Positions 10,345 through 22,480 of a stretch of 64,000 nucleotides of DNA are shown here, in pieces. A model generated the notes under the pieces. It had not been told where the DNA came from and made no database searches. It saw only the letters and a program-made list of their open reading frames with translations. Within the stretch, counting starts at the first letter, position 1. Every line of letters starts with the position of its first letter. Where the stretch lies: the NCBI GenBank assembly GCA_035079385.1, contig JAVHKY010000053.1:1426001-1490000 (forward strand). The letters are read 5' to 3'. The DNA comes from Aspidiotus rigidus. Lineage: Eukaryota > Arthropoda > Insecta > Hemiptera > Diaspididae. Made by a program: the position numbers and the translations under genes.

Positions 10345-11180
10345 GCTTCTACTAGGTCAAGTGTTCGTGAGATATTATTCGTTTACCCCGTTACCTATCT
10401 TGGCGTCGTATAAGTCTTGTATGAGAAATATTTTGAGGTAATTGTGGATGTTCTATATTTTGAGGTATCAACTTTCGGTGGGGCGAACGAGCGATCTCGC
10501 TGTTGTATTGGAATTTTATGAGAAAATTCAAGTCTTTTTTGAGAAATATGAGGTAGCGCGAACTCGCTCCGCTAGTTCGCCCCCTGTCTCGCTGTTGTAT
10601 TGGAATGGTATGAGACAATTCAAGTCTAGGGGACATGGAAAAATTTCGACTATCCAGCCATATATGATAGGAAGAGGGACTTAAAAAACTTTACCTATCT
10701 TGGCGTCGTATAAGTCTTCTATGAGAAATATGAGGTAGCGCGAACTCGCTCCGCTCGTTCGCCCCCTGTCTCGCTGTTGTATTGGAATGGTATGTGACAA
10801 TTCAAGTCTAGGGGACTTGGAAAAATTTCGACTATCCAGCCTTTATTTATTTAATTGTTTAATTATTCAATTATTTAAATATTTAATTATTTAATTATTT
10901 AATATTATTTATTTATTTATTTATTATTAATTCTTGTACTAGGTCAAGTGTTCGTGAGATATTATTCGTTTACCCCTTTACCTATCTTGGCGTCGTATAA
11001 GTCTTGTATGAGAAATATTTTGAGGTAATTGTGGGTGTTCTATATTTTGAGGTATCAACTTTCGTGGGGCGAACGAGCGATCTCGCTGTTGTATTGGAAT
11101 GGTATGAGACAATTCAAGTCTAGGGGACTTGGAAAAATTTCGACTATCCAGCCATATATGATAGGAAGAGGGACTTAGAA
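10345..11180. repeat. Triplicated unit with GCGAACGAGCGATCTCGC core
   Basis: Three copies (about 10350-10690, 10690-10850, 10935-11180) share TTACCTATCTTGGCGTCG, a core such as GCGAACGAGCGATCTCGC or CGAACTCGCTCCGCTCG, then CTGTTGTATTGGAATGG. Each ends in a 46-bp satellite unit (GGGACTTGGAAAAATTTCG). The first copy is longest. There is no coding function; the open frames over it on both strands come from the repeat. Confidence 0.8.
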
Positions 11181-11408
11181 AATTTTCTAATTATCAATTA
11201 TATTAATTATTTATTTAATTATTTAATTATTCAATTATTTATTTATTTATCTGATTATTTAATTATATTAATTATTTAATTATTTATTCATTTAATTATT
11301 TAATTATTTAATTTTTAATTAATTAATTATTTATTATTATTACGCGGGTGTACTCGCGAATTTCTGAATCACCCACGGGGTAGAGATTTTCTAATTATTA
11401 ATTATATT

Positions 11409-11450
<42 letters not shown>

Positions 11451-11512
11451 TTATTTATTTATTTATTTATTTAATTATTTATTTATTTATTTATTTAATT
11501 AAATAATTATTT

Positions 11513-11553
<41 letters not shown>

Positions 11554-11711
11554 TTATTAATTATTATTATTACGCGGGATGTACTCGCGAATTTCTGAAT
11601 CACTCACGGGGTAGAGATTTTCTAATTATTAATTATATTAATTATTTAATCATTTATTTATTTAATTATTTAATTATTTAATTATTTATTTAAATTATTA
11701 TTTAATTATTT

Positions 11712-11742
<31 letters not shown>

Positions 11743-11765
11743 ATTAATTATTATTATTACGCGGG
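10841..11765. repeat. ATTT microsatellite with embedded GC-rich spacer
   Basis: Long runs of ATTT/TTAA units are broken by the 10935-11180 repeat. They are also broken by three near-identical spacers (about 11335-11395, 11565-11630, 11750-11812), each reading TTATTATTACGCGGG, then GTACTCGCGAATTTCTG, then CACGGGGTAGAGATT. The spacing of about 190-240 bp makes this a compound repeat in which a microsatellite and a fixed spacer were amplified together. Confidence 0.85.
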
Positions 11766-11997
11766 GTGTACTCGCGAATTTCTGAATCACCCACGGGGTA
11801 GAGATTTCTCTTGACGGGGGGGGGAGGGGGGTATACTCGCGAGTTTCAAAATCGGGGTCTGGCGAGAGAAAAGACATGGAACATGTCAACAGATTCCCTC
11901 TTAGAACAAGTTCCCGGCACTCCTTATCTAACTTGATTGAGGAAGTTTCGAGTAATTTTCTTTCACAGATACAACAGTTAGAACTATACAAGAATGC

Positions 11998-12228
11998 GTG
12001 GACCCAGGCGTGGATCCACGGGGGGGTTTGAGGAAAATTTGCCCCCCCCCCCCAACAAAAAAAATAAATAAATAAATAAATAAATAAATAAAAATAAAAA
12101 AAGATTTAAAAACAAACAAAAACAAAAAACCACAAAAAATTTGTAGTATTGAGAAAAAAAAATCCTTTAGACTTTTTTCGGATTATTTCCCCTTCTAAAT
12201 TGATCGTCTGGATCCACGCCTGGGACCA
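11998..12228. mobile_element. Small inverted-repeat element (CCCAGGCGTGGATCCA ends)
   Basis: The left end reads CCCAGGCGTGGATCCACG and the right end is the complement, GGATCCACGCCTGGGACC. The interior contains poly-G, poly-C and an (AAAT)n run at 12058-12095. The arms are short, about 20 bp. It looks like a MITE or a decayed short element and encodes nothing. Confidence 0.5.
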
Positions 12229-12885
12229 GAATAGATTTTTTAGGCACTGATATGTATCAACTCTTTCCAGTTGGACAAACCGCAATTGTGGTGCTCCTGA
12301 TGTTCGTTTGAGGGTTCTGAACACCTGTATTAAAGGGTGTCCACCAGAATCGGAAAATGAAAATCCAGATTCTTTCGGGGACTTGACCACAATTTTTTCG
12401 AGACCTCTCAAGACATTTTTTACTCTTCACGGGGTATTGGGAACCATACCAATTGCCCACAGAACAATTTTTTCATCCATTTCCTCGCGGAATTTTTTTT
12501 TTCAGATACCCAGCTTCAAATATGTCGGCTGAGGGAAGTTTTTCCAAATTCATAAAATAAGTGACCAACATAGAGTTTCTTGTGCTATCAGAGAACAAGA
12601 GGCGAGCTGGGAAAAAGTGACGAAGCCAATGCAAAAGTACAATTCCTACCAAGCAACCGTACGGATAGTGGGGAAAAAAATGAATCAATACTTGACCAGA
12701 AAGTTTTATGAACTTTTATAAAAAACCTACTCACATTGAATTAGGATTATCAATTCTACAAAATTAAAAGCGTCTCTTTCTCGCTCTCTCTCCGTTCTAC
12801 CCAATCTCTTTCACCCGTATCGTCAATTTTCGTTTGCCTCGTCGTATTTCATTACATTACTTGAAAGGTGATCATTTATCCTTAC
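12229..12885. other. Intron sequence with a decayed GGGTGTCCACC element
   Basis: The stretch from 12334 begins AAGGGTGTCCACCAGAATC and resembles the MITE at 605-880, though the opposite end is not clear. The rest is unrecognised intron sequence, with a CT-rich tract near 12770-12800. Confidence 0.4.
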
Positions 12886-12977
12886 GTTTGCTTTATTCTT
12901 TCTACTGTACATACAACATAATGATGCTTCTTTGTTCGTGTGATTAACGAAAACATATTCGTTCTCTGGCGACAATC
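12886..12977 (-). CDS. Ig/FN3 adhesion-protein gene, exon e: first half of Ig domain 3
   Basis: A strong polypyrimidine tract and TTTACAG precede 12977, and the donor GTAAGG follows 12886. The exon enters in phase 1 and leaves in phase 0, exactly as needed between exons d and f. It encodes GLSPENEYVFVNHTNKE followed by ASLCCMYSRKNKAN, giving the B-strand Cys of the third Ig domain. NHT is a potential N-glycosylation site. The exon is only 92 bp, too short to stand out as a long open frame; phase and domain logic support it. Confidence 0.85.
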
Positions 12978-14085
12978 CTGTAAAAAAAAAAACGACAAGG
13001 AATACAATAATACTCCAACCGATTCACAAGTACCATAAAATACAGAGCACGAGGAATTTTTGAGACTAGCACACGCCTCCGAAGAGAATAATATATTTAT
13101 TTCGTAACTACGAGTAAGCTACAATATAAACGGATAGAGAGCTCTAGGAAACTATACGAGCTATCACCAACGTAATAATGTAATGATCATTCGTCTTTTT
13201 AAGATTACCCAACAAAGTCGTTATTCTCACTACCTCATAAGCGCACCAAAACCAATGACCTTTAAATTAATATTACCGTAATGACCGTTTATTACTATGT
13301 ACAAGGTACCAAAATTTTTTCTTTTCTTATGGGAACACATGCATAAGTATGACACTTCCAACCTCCAGGCAACGGGGAAATAATATATTATAAATATTCT
13401 CGAACTCGAGCCCACAATATTTTCGAGAAATCAGTGTCGATGATTTCATTTTAGAATAGGTACTTTTTATTTTTTTTAGTTTCAAAGTTCGCATGTTCAT
13501 CTTCCGTGACTTAGCTGGCACGAATTGAAAGAACATAACCGTTGTTGTTGTTCTTCCTTCCTTTTTTTTTTTTGGCAGGTATTTCATCTCCATTTCTCGA
13601 AGTTGTTACTTCTCGCAATAATGTAACGGAGACGATTCAGAAGAATAAAACCGCCAGGAATGCGTAAGAGCGAGTATATCTAAGTCAACGTCCTACATTA
13701 AAATTTTATCGTTCCACTCGTATACAAGCGGTAGAACTTTTTTTTTTTTTTTGTCATTCTACTACTGCACTAACGACAATATCAAAACATTTTGAATAGG
13801 ATCTAATAAGAATCTCCAACCACGCACGTTTAGCTGACACCTGAATAAATATTGCGACGTTTCAGAGGGCATAAACTTCAGCCGACACACAAATACGCGT
13901 GCGATCATTGGTTTGTGGCTCTCCAAAAGTTGGTTGAACGAGAATTTAACCCAGAAATCCTACACGAGCTCGTATTGAAGTTGTTAAAAAATAATACATA
14001 AGTATAATTCTATACGTCTATTATTTTCTTCATTTCCGAAACAGGCGGGCGGGTCGACGAATTGTCTTAAACGCGCGGTACCTAC
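12978..14085 (-). other. Intron d-e, nothing recognised
   Basis: 1.1-kb intron with T-runs near 13560 and 13738. No repeat family or second gene was recognised. Confidence 0.5.
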
Positions 14086-14245
14086 CTTCTTTTATAACCT
14101 TTACGGTGATCGACTTCGAAGCTTCGCCTTCTGAATTAGAAGCCCAGCATATGTATTCACCCGAATCCAAAACACTTACATTTGGAATAGTTACATTGGC
14201 GCTAAGACCAATCAATTCCGGAATACTAGATGAAGCGGACAATTT
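14086..14245 (-). CDS. Ig/FN3 adhesion-protein gene, exon d: second half of Ig domain 2
   Basis: The acceptor TTGTTGTAG precedes 14245 and the donor GTAGGT follows 14086. The exon enters in phase 0 and leaves in phase 1. It encodes SANVTIPNVSVLDSGEYICW and ends EASKSITVKVIKE, the D-G strands of an I-set Ig domain with the D-S-G-E-Y-x-C motif. Together with exon c it makes a complete Ig domain. NVT and NVS are possible N-glycosylation sites. Confidence 0.92.
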
Positions 14246-15400
14246 CTACAACAATATCATATGACCTTTTAGTATGATTTATCGGTTCTTCCACCTTAGC
14301 AACGATACGACGATATATGGAACGCAGAGCAAGTTACTCGATACACACAATATACCGTTTGTAATATTATTAACAATGAACGCAAGATGTTCACCACATT
14401 GTACAAGATGTCTAATTGAATTGACTTTTCAACGAGAACTCGTTTTCGAAAAAAAAAAACCTTTCCACAGCGTATAAATTGGGTTCGAGTCAAGAAAGAA
14501 CATTACAGAACTTTTTTTTTTCTTTCAATCAACCTTCCCCAGATTTCTCGCTCATAGATGACGGGTATGGAAAAATGAGGGATGCATGCAATATTAAGGA
14601 GGGGAATAAACAGCAACTTTACAGTGTGATTTTGAAGCATTTTGACATGAGCCGATTATTAATTTCGAGCCTAATTAATGCACAAACATGCAGACAATGA
14701 CTCAGACTTAATCATTCTAGCTTTTTTTGAAGAAGCAACACAAAATATATGCACGTCGATGAAATCAAAACAATCTCTAACTGGAAAAAAACGCACGTGG
14801 CATCCACACTTTTTTTGGTTTCGGTCATGAACTTGTGTTGCAGCCCAACTTGTGAATTTATCATCTCTCAAACAAATTTAATGAGTTTCATCCTCTAGAC
14901 CAAAGAGAACATTTTCTTCTCTCTGAACTCTTCAACGGTGCCCATTTCTACACGCAATATCACCCAATCTTTAGCCCAAAATTATATGAAAACTAACTGC
15001 CTTACAGATAAGACAAAACCCACGTAGTCCGACTGTACGACCACCTTCATGAACCATTGATTATGGTCCGGTCAGCGCTAGTATCGCGCAGAACGAAAAC
15101 GGGACAATTGATGGTCAATGCGGTACTCTACTAATTTCTTTTTCTTCATTTTTCCACTGAAAGGTTTTGTTTTGAGTTTTTTAGAAATAAGTACAGTGCC
15201 AGTGCGAGCAGAGACTGACTAATATTATTCAATGAATCACTGCAAAAAATAAATATATCAAAATTCAAATATGAAAATTGTCTTGATCCCGTTTTCAATT
15301 TCATCGCAATTGTAGCGCTACTAGCGGGTGACCGGTTCAAACATCTGCCGTCAATTTGACACCGTCGACTGGAGGGATTCTGACTTATTTGCAACATTGA
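14246..15400 (-). other. Intron c-d, unique part
   Basis: AT-rich intron sequence with no recognised repeat or exon before the satellite begins. Confidence 0.5.
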
Positions 15401-18400
15401 TTTCAGGTTGACTTCGAGTCTACTTCTCCAAATTTTTTGTCAACATAAAATCGACTGCTTTGGTGCGTCAATTACAGGTCAATTTGTAGTACTCTGGAAA
15501 AGTACACCGGAAGACTTCAAATCAATCTTAAACCAATATTGATCTAGAGTTGATTTTGAATTGACTTCTCCAAATCTTCAATCAACTACTCACTGTTCAG
15601 TCAATTTCAAGTCGATTTGTGAATCTCTGGTGATGTACGCCGTTAACTTCAAATTAACATCAATAATGAAGTCAATTTTAAATTGACTTCTCAAAATTTT
15701 TTCATCGGCCTCAAATTGACTGTCCTCTGTTGAGTCAAATTCAAGTCAATTTGAACTTCAGCAATTTACAATGGTCAACTTCAAGTTGATCTCAAATAAA
15801 TGTCAATCTGGAGTCAATTTCAAGCTGATTTCTCCAAATCTTTCCATTGAACTAAAATTGACTAATCAAGCTTGGATCACTTTCATGTCAATTTAGAGAC
15901 ATCTGGTGATGTACGCTGGTCAACTTGAAAATGACAACAATTTCAAGTCAATTTCAAGTTGACTTCTCAAAATTTTTTCATCGGCCCAAAGCTGACTGTC
16001 CCCTGTCGGTCAATTTGAACTTCTTCAGCAATTTAAGCTGGTCAACTTCAAATTGATCTAAAATCAAAATGAATTTAAAGTCGACTTCTACAAATCTTTC
16101 CATTAACCTAAAATTGACGGATTCAGTTTGGGTCATTTTCATGTCAATTTGGAGATATCTGGTGATGTACGCTGGTCAAATTCAAATTGACAACAATTTG
16201 AAGTCAATTTCAAGTTGATTTCTCAAAATTTTTTCATCAACCTGAAATTGACTGCTTATCCTCTGTTAGCCAATTCTGAGTCAATTTCAATTTCTTCACC
16301 AATTTAAGCTGGCCAACCTCAAATTGATCTCAAATCAAAGTGAATTTCCAGTCGACTTCTACAAATCTTTCCATTAACCTAAAATTGACTGATCTACTTT
16401 GGGTCATTTTTATGTCAATTTGGAGATATCTGGTGATGTACGCTGGTCAACTTCAAATTGACAACAATTTGAAGTTAATTTCAAGTTGATTTCTCGAAAT
16501 TTTTTCATCAACCTGAAATTTACTACCCTCTGTTGGTCAATTTTGAGTCAATTTTAATTTCTTCACCAATTTAAGCTGACCAACCTCAAATCAATGTTAA
16601 TTTCAAGTTGACTTCTACAAATCTTTCCATTAACCTGAAATTGACTGACCCAGCTTGGGTCACTTTCATGTCAATTTGAAGATATCTGGTGATGTACGCT
16701 GGTCAACTTCAAATTGACAACAATTTGAAGTCAATTTCAAGTTGACTTCTCAAAATTCTTTCATCAACCTGAAATTTACTACCCTCTGTTGGTCAATTTT
16801 GAGTCAATTTTAATTTCTTCACCAATTTAAGCTGGCCAACTTCAAATTGATCTCAAATCAATGTCAATTTCAAGTTGACTTCTACAAATCTTTCCATTAA
16901 CCTAAAATTTATCGTCGATTTTGGTTCGATGGAGGAGTCAACTCAAAATTGATTCCAAATTAACGTCAATTTCAAGTTGACCAGCGCACATTACCAGAGA
17001 ACATGAAATTGACCAAACAGGGAGCAGTCAATTTAAGTCGATGGAAGATTCAGAGAAGTCGACTTGACGACATTGATTTGAGATTAATTTGAAGTTGACA
17101 GCGTACATTGCCAATTAAGGAACTTCAAATCAACTTGGAATTGACTCAGCTGGGAGCTAATTGATGAATTTGACTTGACGACATCAATATCTGGTCAATT
17201 ATTTAAAATGGTCGAGGGTATATTTCCAGAGAACTTCAAATCTATTTGAGATGGACCCGCCCGGGAACAGTTGATTTCAGGTTAATAGAATGATTTTGGG
17301 AAGTCAATTTGGAATTGACTCCAGATTGACGTCGATTTGAAGTGAACCAGGGTACATTGCTAGAAAACTTCAAGTCAACATAAAATCGATTCAACCGGTA
17401 GCTGATAACCTCAGGTTGATGGAAAGATTTGGAAAAGTTGACTTAAAACCAAGTTAACAGTGTAGCTGGTTTTAGGTTGATGGGAAGGTTTTGCAGAGCT
17501 GAGAGCCGGAACCAAATACTGCCGGGGGAACCGGTTCTCCTCCCGTGTCTTCAAGACTTTGGAAGTGGAACCCAAAAGAACCGGATCCCAGGTTCAGGTT
17601 CTGGAATCGGAAACAAAAGAAATCGGATCCCAGCGACCCTGCAATTCAGTCCAAAAACCTTTTAATAACTGTTTTCAGCCTGTAGGTTTTGAGAAGTTGA
17701 TTGAAAATTGTCTTCAGGTCAACACTAATTTGAAGTCAACTTGAAATCGACTTCAGATCGACATCAAGTTGAAATCAATTGAAAGTTGATCGCTGTAAAT
17801 TGCCCAAGATCTTCAAATCAATTTGAAATGGACCCAAGAGGGAGCAGTTAATTTTAGGTCAATGGAGAAATTTTGAGAAGTCGACTTGAAGTTGACCAGC
17901 ATACATTGCGAGAGAACTTCAAATTGACACAAAAGTGACCAAGCTAGAACAGTTGATTTCAGGTTGATGGAAAGATTTGGAGAATTCAGCTTGAAATTGA
18001 CTACAGATTGACATGGATTTGAGATCAATTTGAAGTTGGCCAGCTTAAATTGGTGAAGAAATTAAAATTGACTCAAAATTGACCAAAAGAGGGTAGTTCC
18101 CAGAGGCGTCAATTTCAAGTTCTATGGCAATGTACGTTAGTCGACTATAGATTAATCTCAAATCAGTGACATTCTGGAGGTGATTCTTCAAATTGTCCTA
18201 TCAACCTGAAATCGTCGGCCCCATTGGGTTAATTTTGAATCGTTGACTGTTTGAATGCGTTTTTTTGTGTTACGGCACATATCTCTGAGATGAACAAAAA
18301 TTTGATTAATTTAAATTTTTATTCATATCATTGAAATTGACTGCTAAGGGCGTTAATTTCAAGTTGATTTTCACTTCTCTGGTAATGTATGCTGGTCGAC

Positions 18401-18540
18401 CTTAAATCGACCGGAAGTCGGTTTCCAGTCGACTTTTCCAAATTTTTTTCATCGATTTGAAATCGGTCAATGTAGTCTTCTGGTTTTATATACTGGTTGA
18501 CTTTAAATCGACTCGTCGATGTACAGCCGGCCCCTCGTAG
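15400..18540. repeat. TCAA-rich intronic satellite with orientation switches
   Basis: About 3.1 kb of diverged units built from phrases such as TCAATTTCAAGTTGACTTCT, ATCTTTCCATTAACCT and ATATCTGGTGATGTACGCTG. The last phrase recurs near 15905, 16157, 16427 and 16684, giving a higher-order period of about 250-270 bp made of two related half-units. From about 16900 to 18070 the units are inverted (AAGTCGACTTGAAG, GGTTGATGGAAAGATTTGG), and after that the first orientation returns. It lies within the intron between exons c and d. A fragment of the same family lies near 22400-22510. Confidence 0.88.
17500..17660. repeat. GGAACCGG-rich insert inside the satellite
   Basis: A GC-richer stretch with repeated GAACCGGTTCTC, AACCGGATCCCAGG and GAAATCGGATCCCAG interrupts the TCAA-rich satellite. 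It resembles a separate short tandem or element fragment. It has no coding potential. Confidence 0.5.
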
Positions 18541-19194
18541 CATGCAGTATGTTTGTTGACCTCACTATTCATTCGATGACGATTTTCAGTCGTTACCAGG
18601 TTTTGACTCATTTGTGACCATAATTCTGAAACCCCTATCAGAATGTGCACCTAAACTCAACGCAAATTGCAAGTCTTCTGTCGATAAATGAAGCACAATT
18701 GACCCAAAATCGACGTTGGGTTCTGGGTCGACAATCAATCTGTGACACCGGGGGTTTACTCAATCTCGACATCGACGATGAAAGGATGGTACGAAGCAGC
18801 GATGTATTTGGAGTCAACATGGTTCATCGGGACACGATGCATGTCGGTCATGAGTGGACGCGTCTAGTATCAGATGTCGACACTTTCACCACTCAAAAAA
18901 GTTCTACAACCGACCCTGGGAAAACTATATCAGCTCTCCTAGAAGGTTGAAACAAGTGACAGTAAGCCATAATGTTATGATCTTTTTAAACCTAATGACA
19001 CCACAATGAATGGTCAGTAAAACGAGGCTTTGCTCGTCAACACTGAAACACATATGAAGATGAACGAGCATGTTGGGCAAACAAGGATTGAAACTCTTAT
19101 GAAATGTAAGTAGCTCAATATTCCGTAATTGTTCACAACGACGAACCCAATTTATACGCAACAAAAAATAAAATTTTCTGTACTAGTCGAGTAC
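18541..19194 (-). other. Intron c-d, part adjoining exon c
   Basis: Contains degraded satellite-like phrases up to about 18730 and otherwise unrecognised sequence up to the donor of exon c. The 101-codon plus-strand frame here has no recognisable domain and is treated as chance. Confidence 0.45.
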
Positions 19195-19319
19195 CTTTCT
19201 ACGCCATTCCACTCTCGGTTCTGGATAACCCTTAATGTTACAAGATAGATGTAAATTGTCGCCAACATCGACAGTTTTTGGAACATGCCCAATGTCAACA
19301 CTGACCGGTGTTTTAGCGG
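19195..19319 (-). CDS. Ig/FN3 adhesion-protein gene, exon c: first half of Ig domain 2
   Basis: The acceptor TTTGCAG precedes 19319 and the donor GTACTC follows 19195. The exon enters in phase 1 and leaves in phase 0. It encodes KTPVSVDIGHVPKTVDVGDN, then LHLSCNIKGYPEPRVEWRRK. This is a textbook I-set Ig N-terminal half: G-D-x-L-x-L-x-C in the B strand, then G-Y-P-E-P-x-V-x-W in the C strand. It joins in frame to exon d. Confidence 0.93.
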
Positions 19320-21829
19320 CTGCAAACAAAATTAAAATTATTCAAGTATAAATAGCAGAGACGCTCCGCAAGCTCACATATTCGGCGATAACATAATAAC
19401 AGCACAGAAATCCGCTTATTGTGGTTACATACCCAGTGGCGTGGTGGGAGGGTTGGCCCTCGAAATTGAGATTTTGATATAAACAACGCTACTGTGCATA
19501 ACAACCCCTCAGCGTACTGCCAGAACCAGACACTCAAAAAGGGATCTTTGGGAATCATGATACCCTCGGAAGGAAGCCTACTTTAAATTCAACGCTAATA
19601 TCTTCAATAGATGTTGATAACTGACGAGGAATTAAATAAATAAGTTTCAATTCGATATCTCAGTACCTATACGATAAATACAGTATTCGAGAATCTAAAA
19701 AAACGATGGCTTCCTCAACGAAGTTGAACGAGGTTATCTATGAACCAAATTGGTTTGTTGATTCAAAGAAGCCTAGACCTAGTATAAAGGAGGCCTAGAT
19801 GTAGGCCTACTACAAATTTAGTATACTGCATGGAGCGGAGGACGAGGAGTGGGAACGCTTGATGATGTCATCAGTGACCTTGACCCATTTTAGGCGCTCG
19901 GACATTTTTTGAAATCGACTCTGTGAGTCACGATCTGATGACGTCATAGGTCAGTTTTGGCTGGTTGGCGAACGGGAAATCCCCCCTTCCCAAAAAAACA
20001 AAAAAAAAAAATGGTTGAAGATATATTTCATATCAAGTATAAAATTACTGTAAAAATTCGAGTCACAATTCGTTTTATCACAAGTGTGATTTTAAAGGAT
20101 TTTCCCACAATAAGCGAATTTCCAGCAGGGTCGTTGAAAGGACAAGAGGAATTCAGGACAAAATATCCCTCCACCCTCTCGACGGTTTCCATTTCAAGAG
20201 CACACAACATGCAACTAAATTACAACGTTAATCATACAGGGACGGTCGGGACATGCCTATTTACATTTCATTGGCGCGTGGACAGGACGCGGATTCGTCG
20301 TACGACTTTGATGACTGGCATGAAAGTAACAAATAATCACCAACATTCTTCAACGTACATTCAACAAAAAATCATCTTCAAATATCCGACGAACACATTT
20401 CATCAAACAATCATTTTGATCAACATAAATTATTTTCATAAAAGGAAAAAACGAAATTAATTTTTTTAAGTACGAGTATCGTTAAGTACAATGCACAATA
20501 AATATCACAAACCCAACTCGACCACTTATTTAAAAATATCCTAGTAATTTTATTGTAAAATTCCTCGATAGTCTAAGGTCAAATCTAAAGGGTATGACTA
20601 AGATTTTCTTGGATGAAGGCCAAGAAAACAGGGGCGAGAATTTTAATGAACAGAAAAACTATAATTCATCTATGGGTGATCATTTCTCACAGGAAAAAAT
20701 AATTAGAAAAATTCTATCCACTATCAGTTTGGAAAAGAGGCCTAAGAATTAACCGATGTTCATGCGCTACCAGTAATTTTTGGGAAAAAATTTACGGAAT
20801 TTATAAGTACCAATTGTTCAAGTCATCAATTTATCAGTAGAGATTTGGAAAAAGTGTTGATGACAAGATAATTAGGGCATAATCAATTGAGTATGCGGAA
20901 AGACTGTGATCACAAGAAAGCTAGATCTTTGTCAAAATCTTTCAAAATTATGGGTTTCAGTCCCTTAAGTTCTACCTTAGTCAAAAATTTTGGACCCGTT
21001 TATTAGGGATGACCACTTATTCACATAGAAGGGTTATTACATAACGTTAAAATAATCAAATTAATGATAATAACGGTAATTCTAGAAATACTTATGGTAG
21101 TATAATGATAATAATAATATCCATTCCAAGCAGTTTAACATTAACAGATGATGATGATTTATGCAGCGTAAGTCATAGATAAAGGCTTTTAGGTTACCAC
21201 AGCGCTACATCGCAAGATCAATTGCAGAAGTTATTCTTTTTTTCATGTTAGATGATCTGGGTAGAGATATTTTAAGCGGAAATTAAAAAGAATATAGCCG
21301 ACAGAACTAGACATGCGTTTACAATTTTACCAATAAAAATAAAACGATTAATCATTTTCAAGTCTAAATTTTTAGCTGAGAAGGAATTCGTTCCTGCCGA
21401 GATAACGTAAACGTCATCCTGACCTTCATTTGATAATAATGGTTAGTAGGTACTAAAAGAACACAAATCTACAACGGCAGATAAAGCAACACTGTTAACG
21501 ATGAAGAAATTAGAGGAATGATATTATGAATTCCTTCACAGGAATACCGATTATCCCCCAGGCAAACACTCAACAAATTCATTTTTGAAAGAATAATTCT
21601 CTCATAGTTGACTTTGAATTTGTTAGTAGGCAACTGAGGGCTATTCTTTAAGGTTAACACGACTTTTTCGCCCAGACTGAATTCAGACAGGGTTTTTCGT
21701 TATACTACGGATATTGGGATATTATGAACGATTTTTGCAACGATACTAGAATAGAAGATCAATAAATTACGTAGCTATAATCGTTGAAGAAATATTGATT
21801 AGAAGTTCTTATAAAAATGACAATCTTAC
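19320..21829 (-). other. Intron b-c with a dispersed module
   Basis: 2.5-kb intron. At about 19860-19990 it contains a copy of the dispersed module (GATCTGATGACGTCATAGG, then a GGCTGG/GGCGAACGG phrase and poly-C). The remainder is unrecognised. The 167-codon plus-strand frame at 19957-20460 is not supported as a gene. Confidence 0.6.
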
Positions 21830-22045
21830 CTTTCAAACGAACTTCATGTAATGTGAAAGTTTCTGGATTCAGATAACACTTGTAGACGCCGACTCTCTGC
21901 GGAGTTACGGGATTAATAACTAGTCGGTGATCATCGATCACAGTGAGAAAGGATTCACCAGCTGCCCATACGGCCTTCGCATCAAGGAATGCCACGTTCT
22001 CCTCCGTTCCGTTTATGTACGACCAAAAGAAGACATGTTTGGAGG
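21830..22045 (-). CDS. Ig/FN3 adhesion-protein gene, exon b: second half of Ig domain 1
   Basis: The acceptor TTTGTTGTAG precedes 22045 and the donor GTAAGA follows 21830. The exon enters and leaves in phase 1. It encodes SKHVFFWSYINGTEENVAF, then DDHRLVINPVTPQRVGVYKC, giving the C-strand Trp and the F-strand Y-x-C. The usual D-x-G before Y-x-C is replaced by R-V-G. NGT is a potential N-glycosylation site. It joins in frame to exon a, which supplies the B-strand Cys, and to exon c. Confidence 0.9.
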
Positions 22046-22480
22046 CTACAACAAAATACAATTCGATGATAATAGTAAATTTGAATCCAATAATATGAAT
22101 GTCAGGAGCAAGACAAACAGGGCGCAGTTCTGGGTCGATTGTACGAAAGCATCGCGGTAAAATGCTTGAACTCGACGTGCACAATTTTATATCGAGGCCT
22201 AAACTAAGTAGACACCTGGAATTAGATTTCAATGTCGCCTTAAAATCGACGTCCAAATTGCGTTGATTCGATCATCGCTGCACTGGTCAAATATGATTAC
22301 GATTTCAAAAGGTTTTCATTATAATAATAATTTGATTACGCGATCTGTCTACGAGTACAGAGGCTACAAAACACGCAAAGCGCTTCAAAAGGATGACGTA
22401 CGTGGACTCGACATCGACATCGATTTGAGATCACCGACAAACTTACATTACCGGAGGACTTCAAAATGGGCAGCTGATAG
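22046..22480 (-). other. Intron a-b, unique and satellite-fragment part
   Basis: Contains fragments of the TCAA-rich satellite (ATCGATTTGAGATCACCG near 22420). No exon was recognised. Confidence 0.45.

Noticed and set aside
11734..12125. Minus-strand frames with poly-Phe/Leu-Ile runs
   Set aside because: They are derived from ATTT/AAAT microsatellites and poly-C/poly-G tracts.
19957..20460. 167-codon plus-strand frame
   Set aside because: It begins inside a copy of the dispersed module, has no recognisable domain and lies antisense in an intron; it is likely chance.
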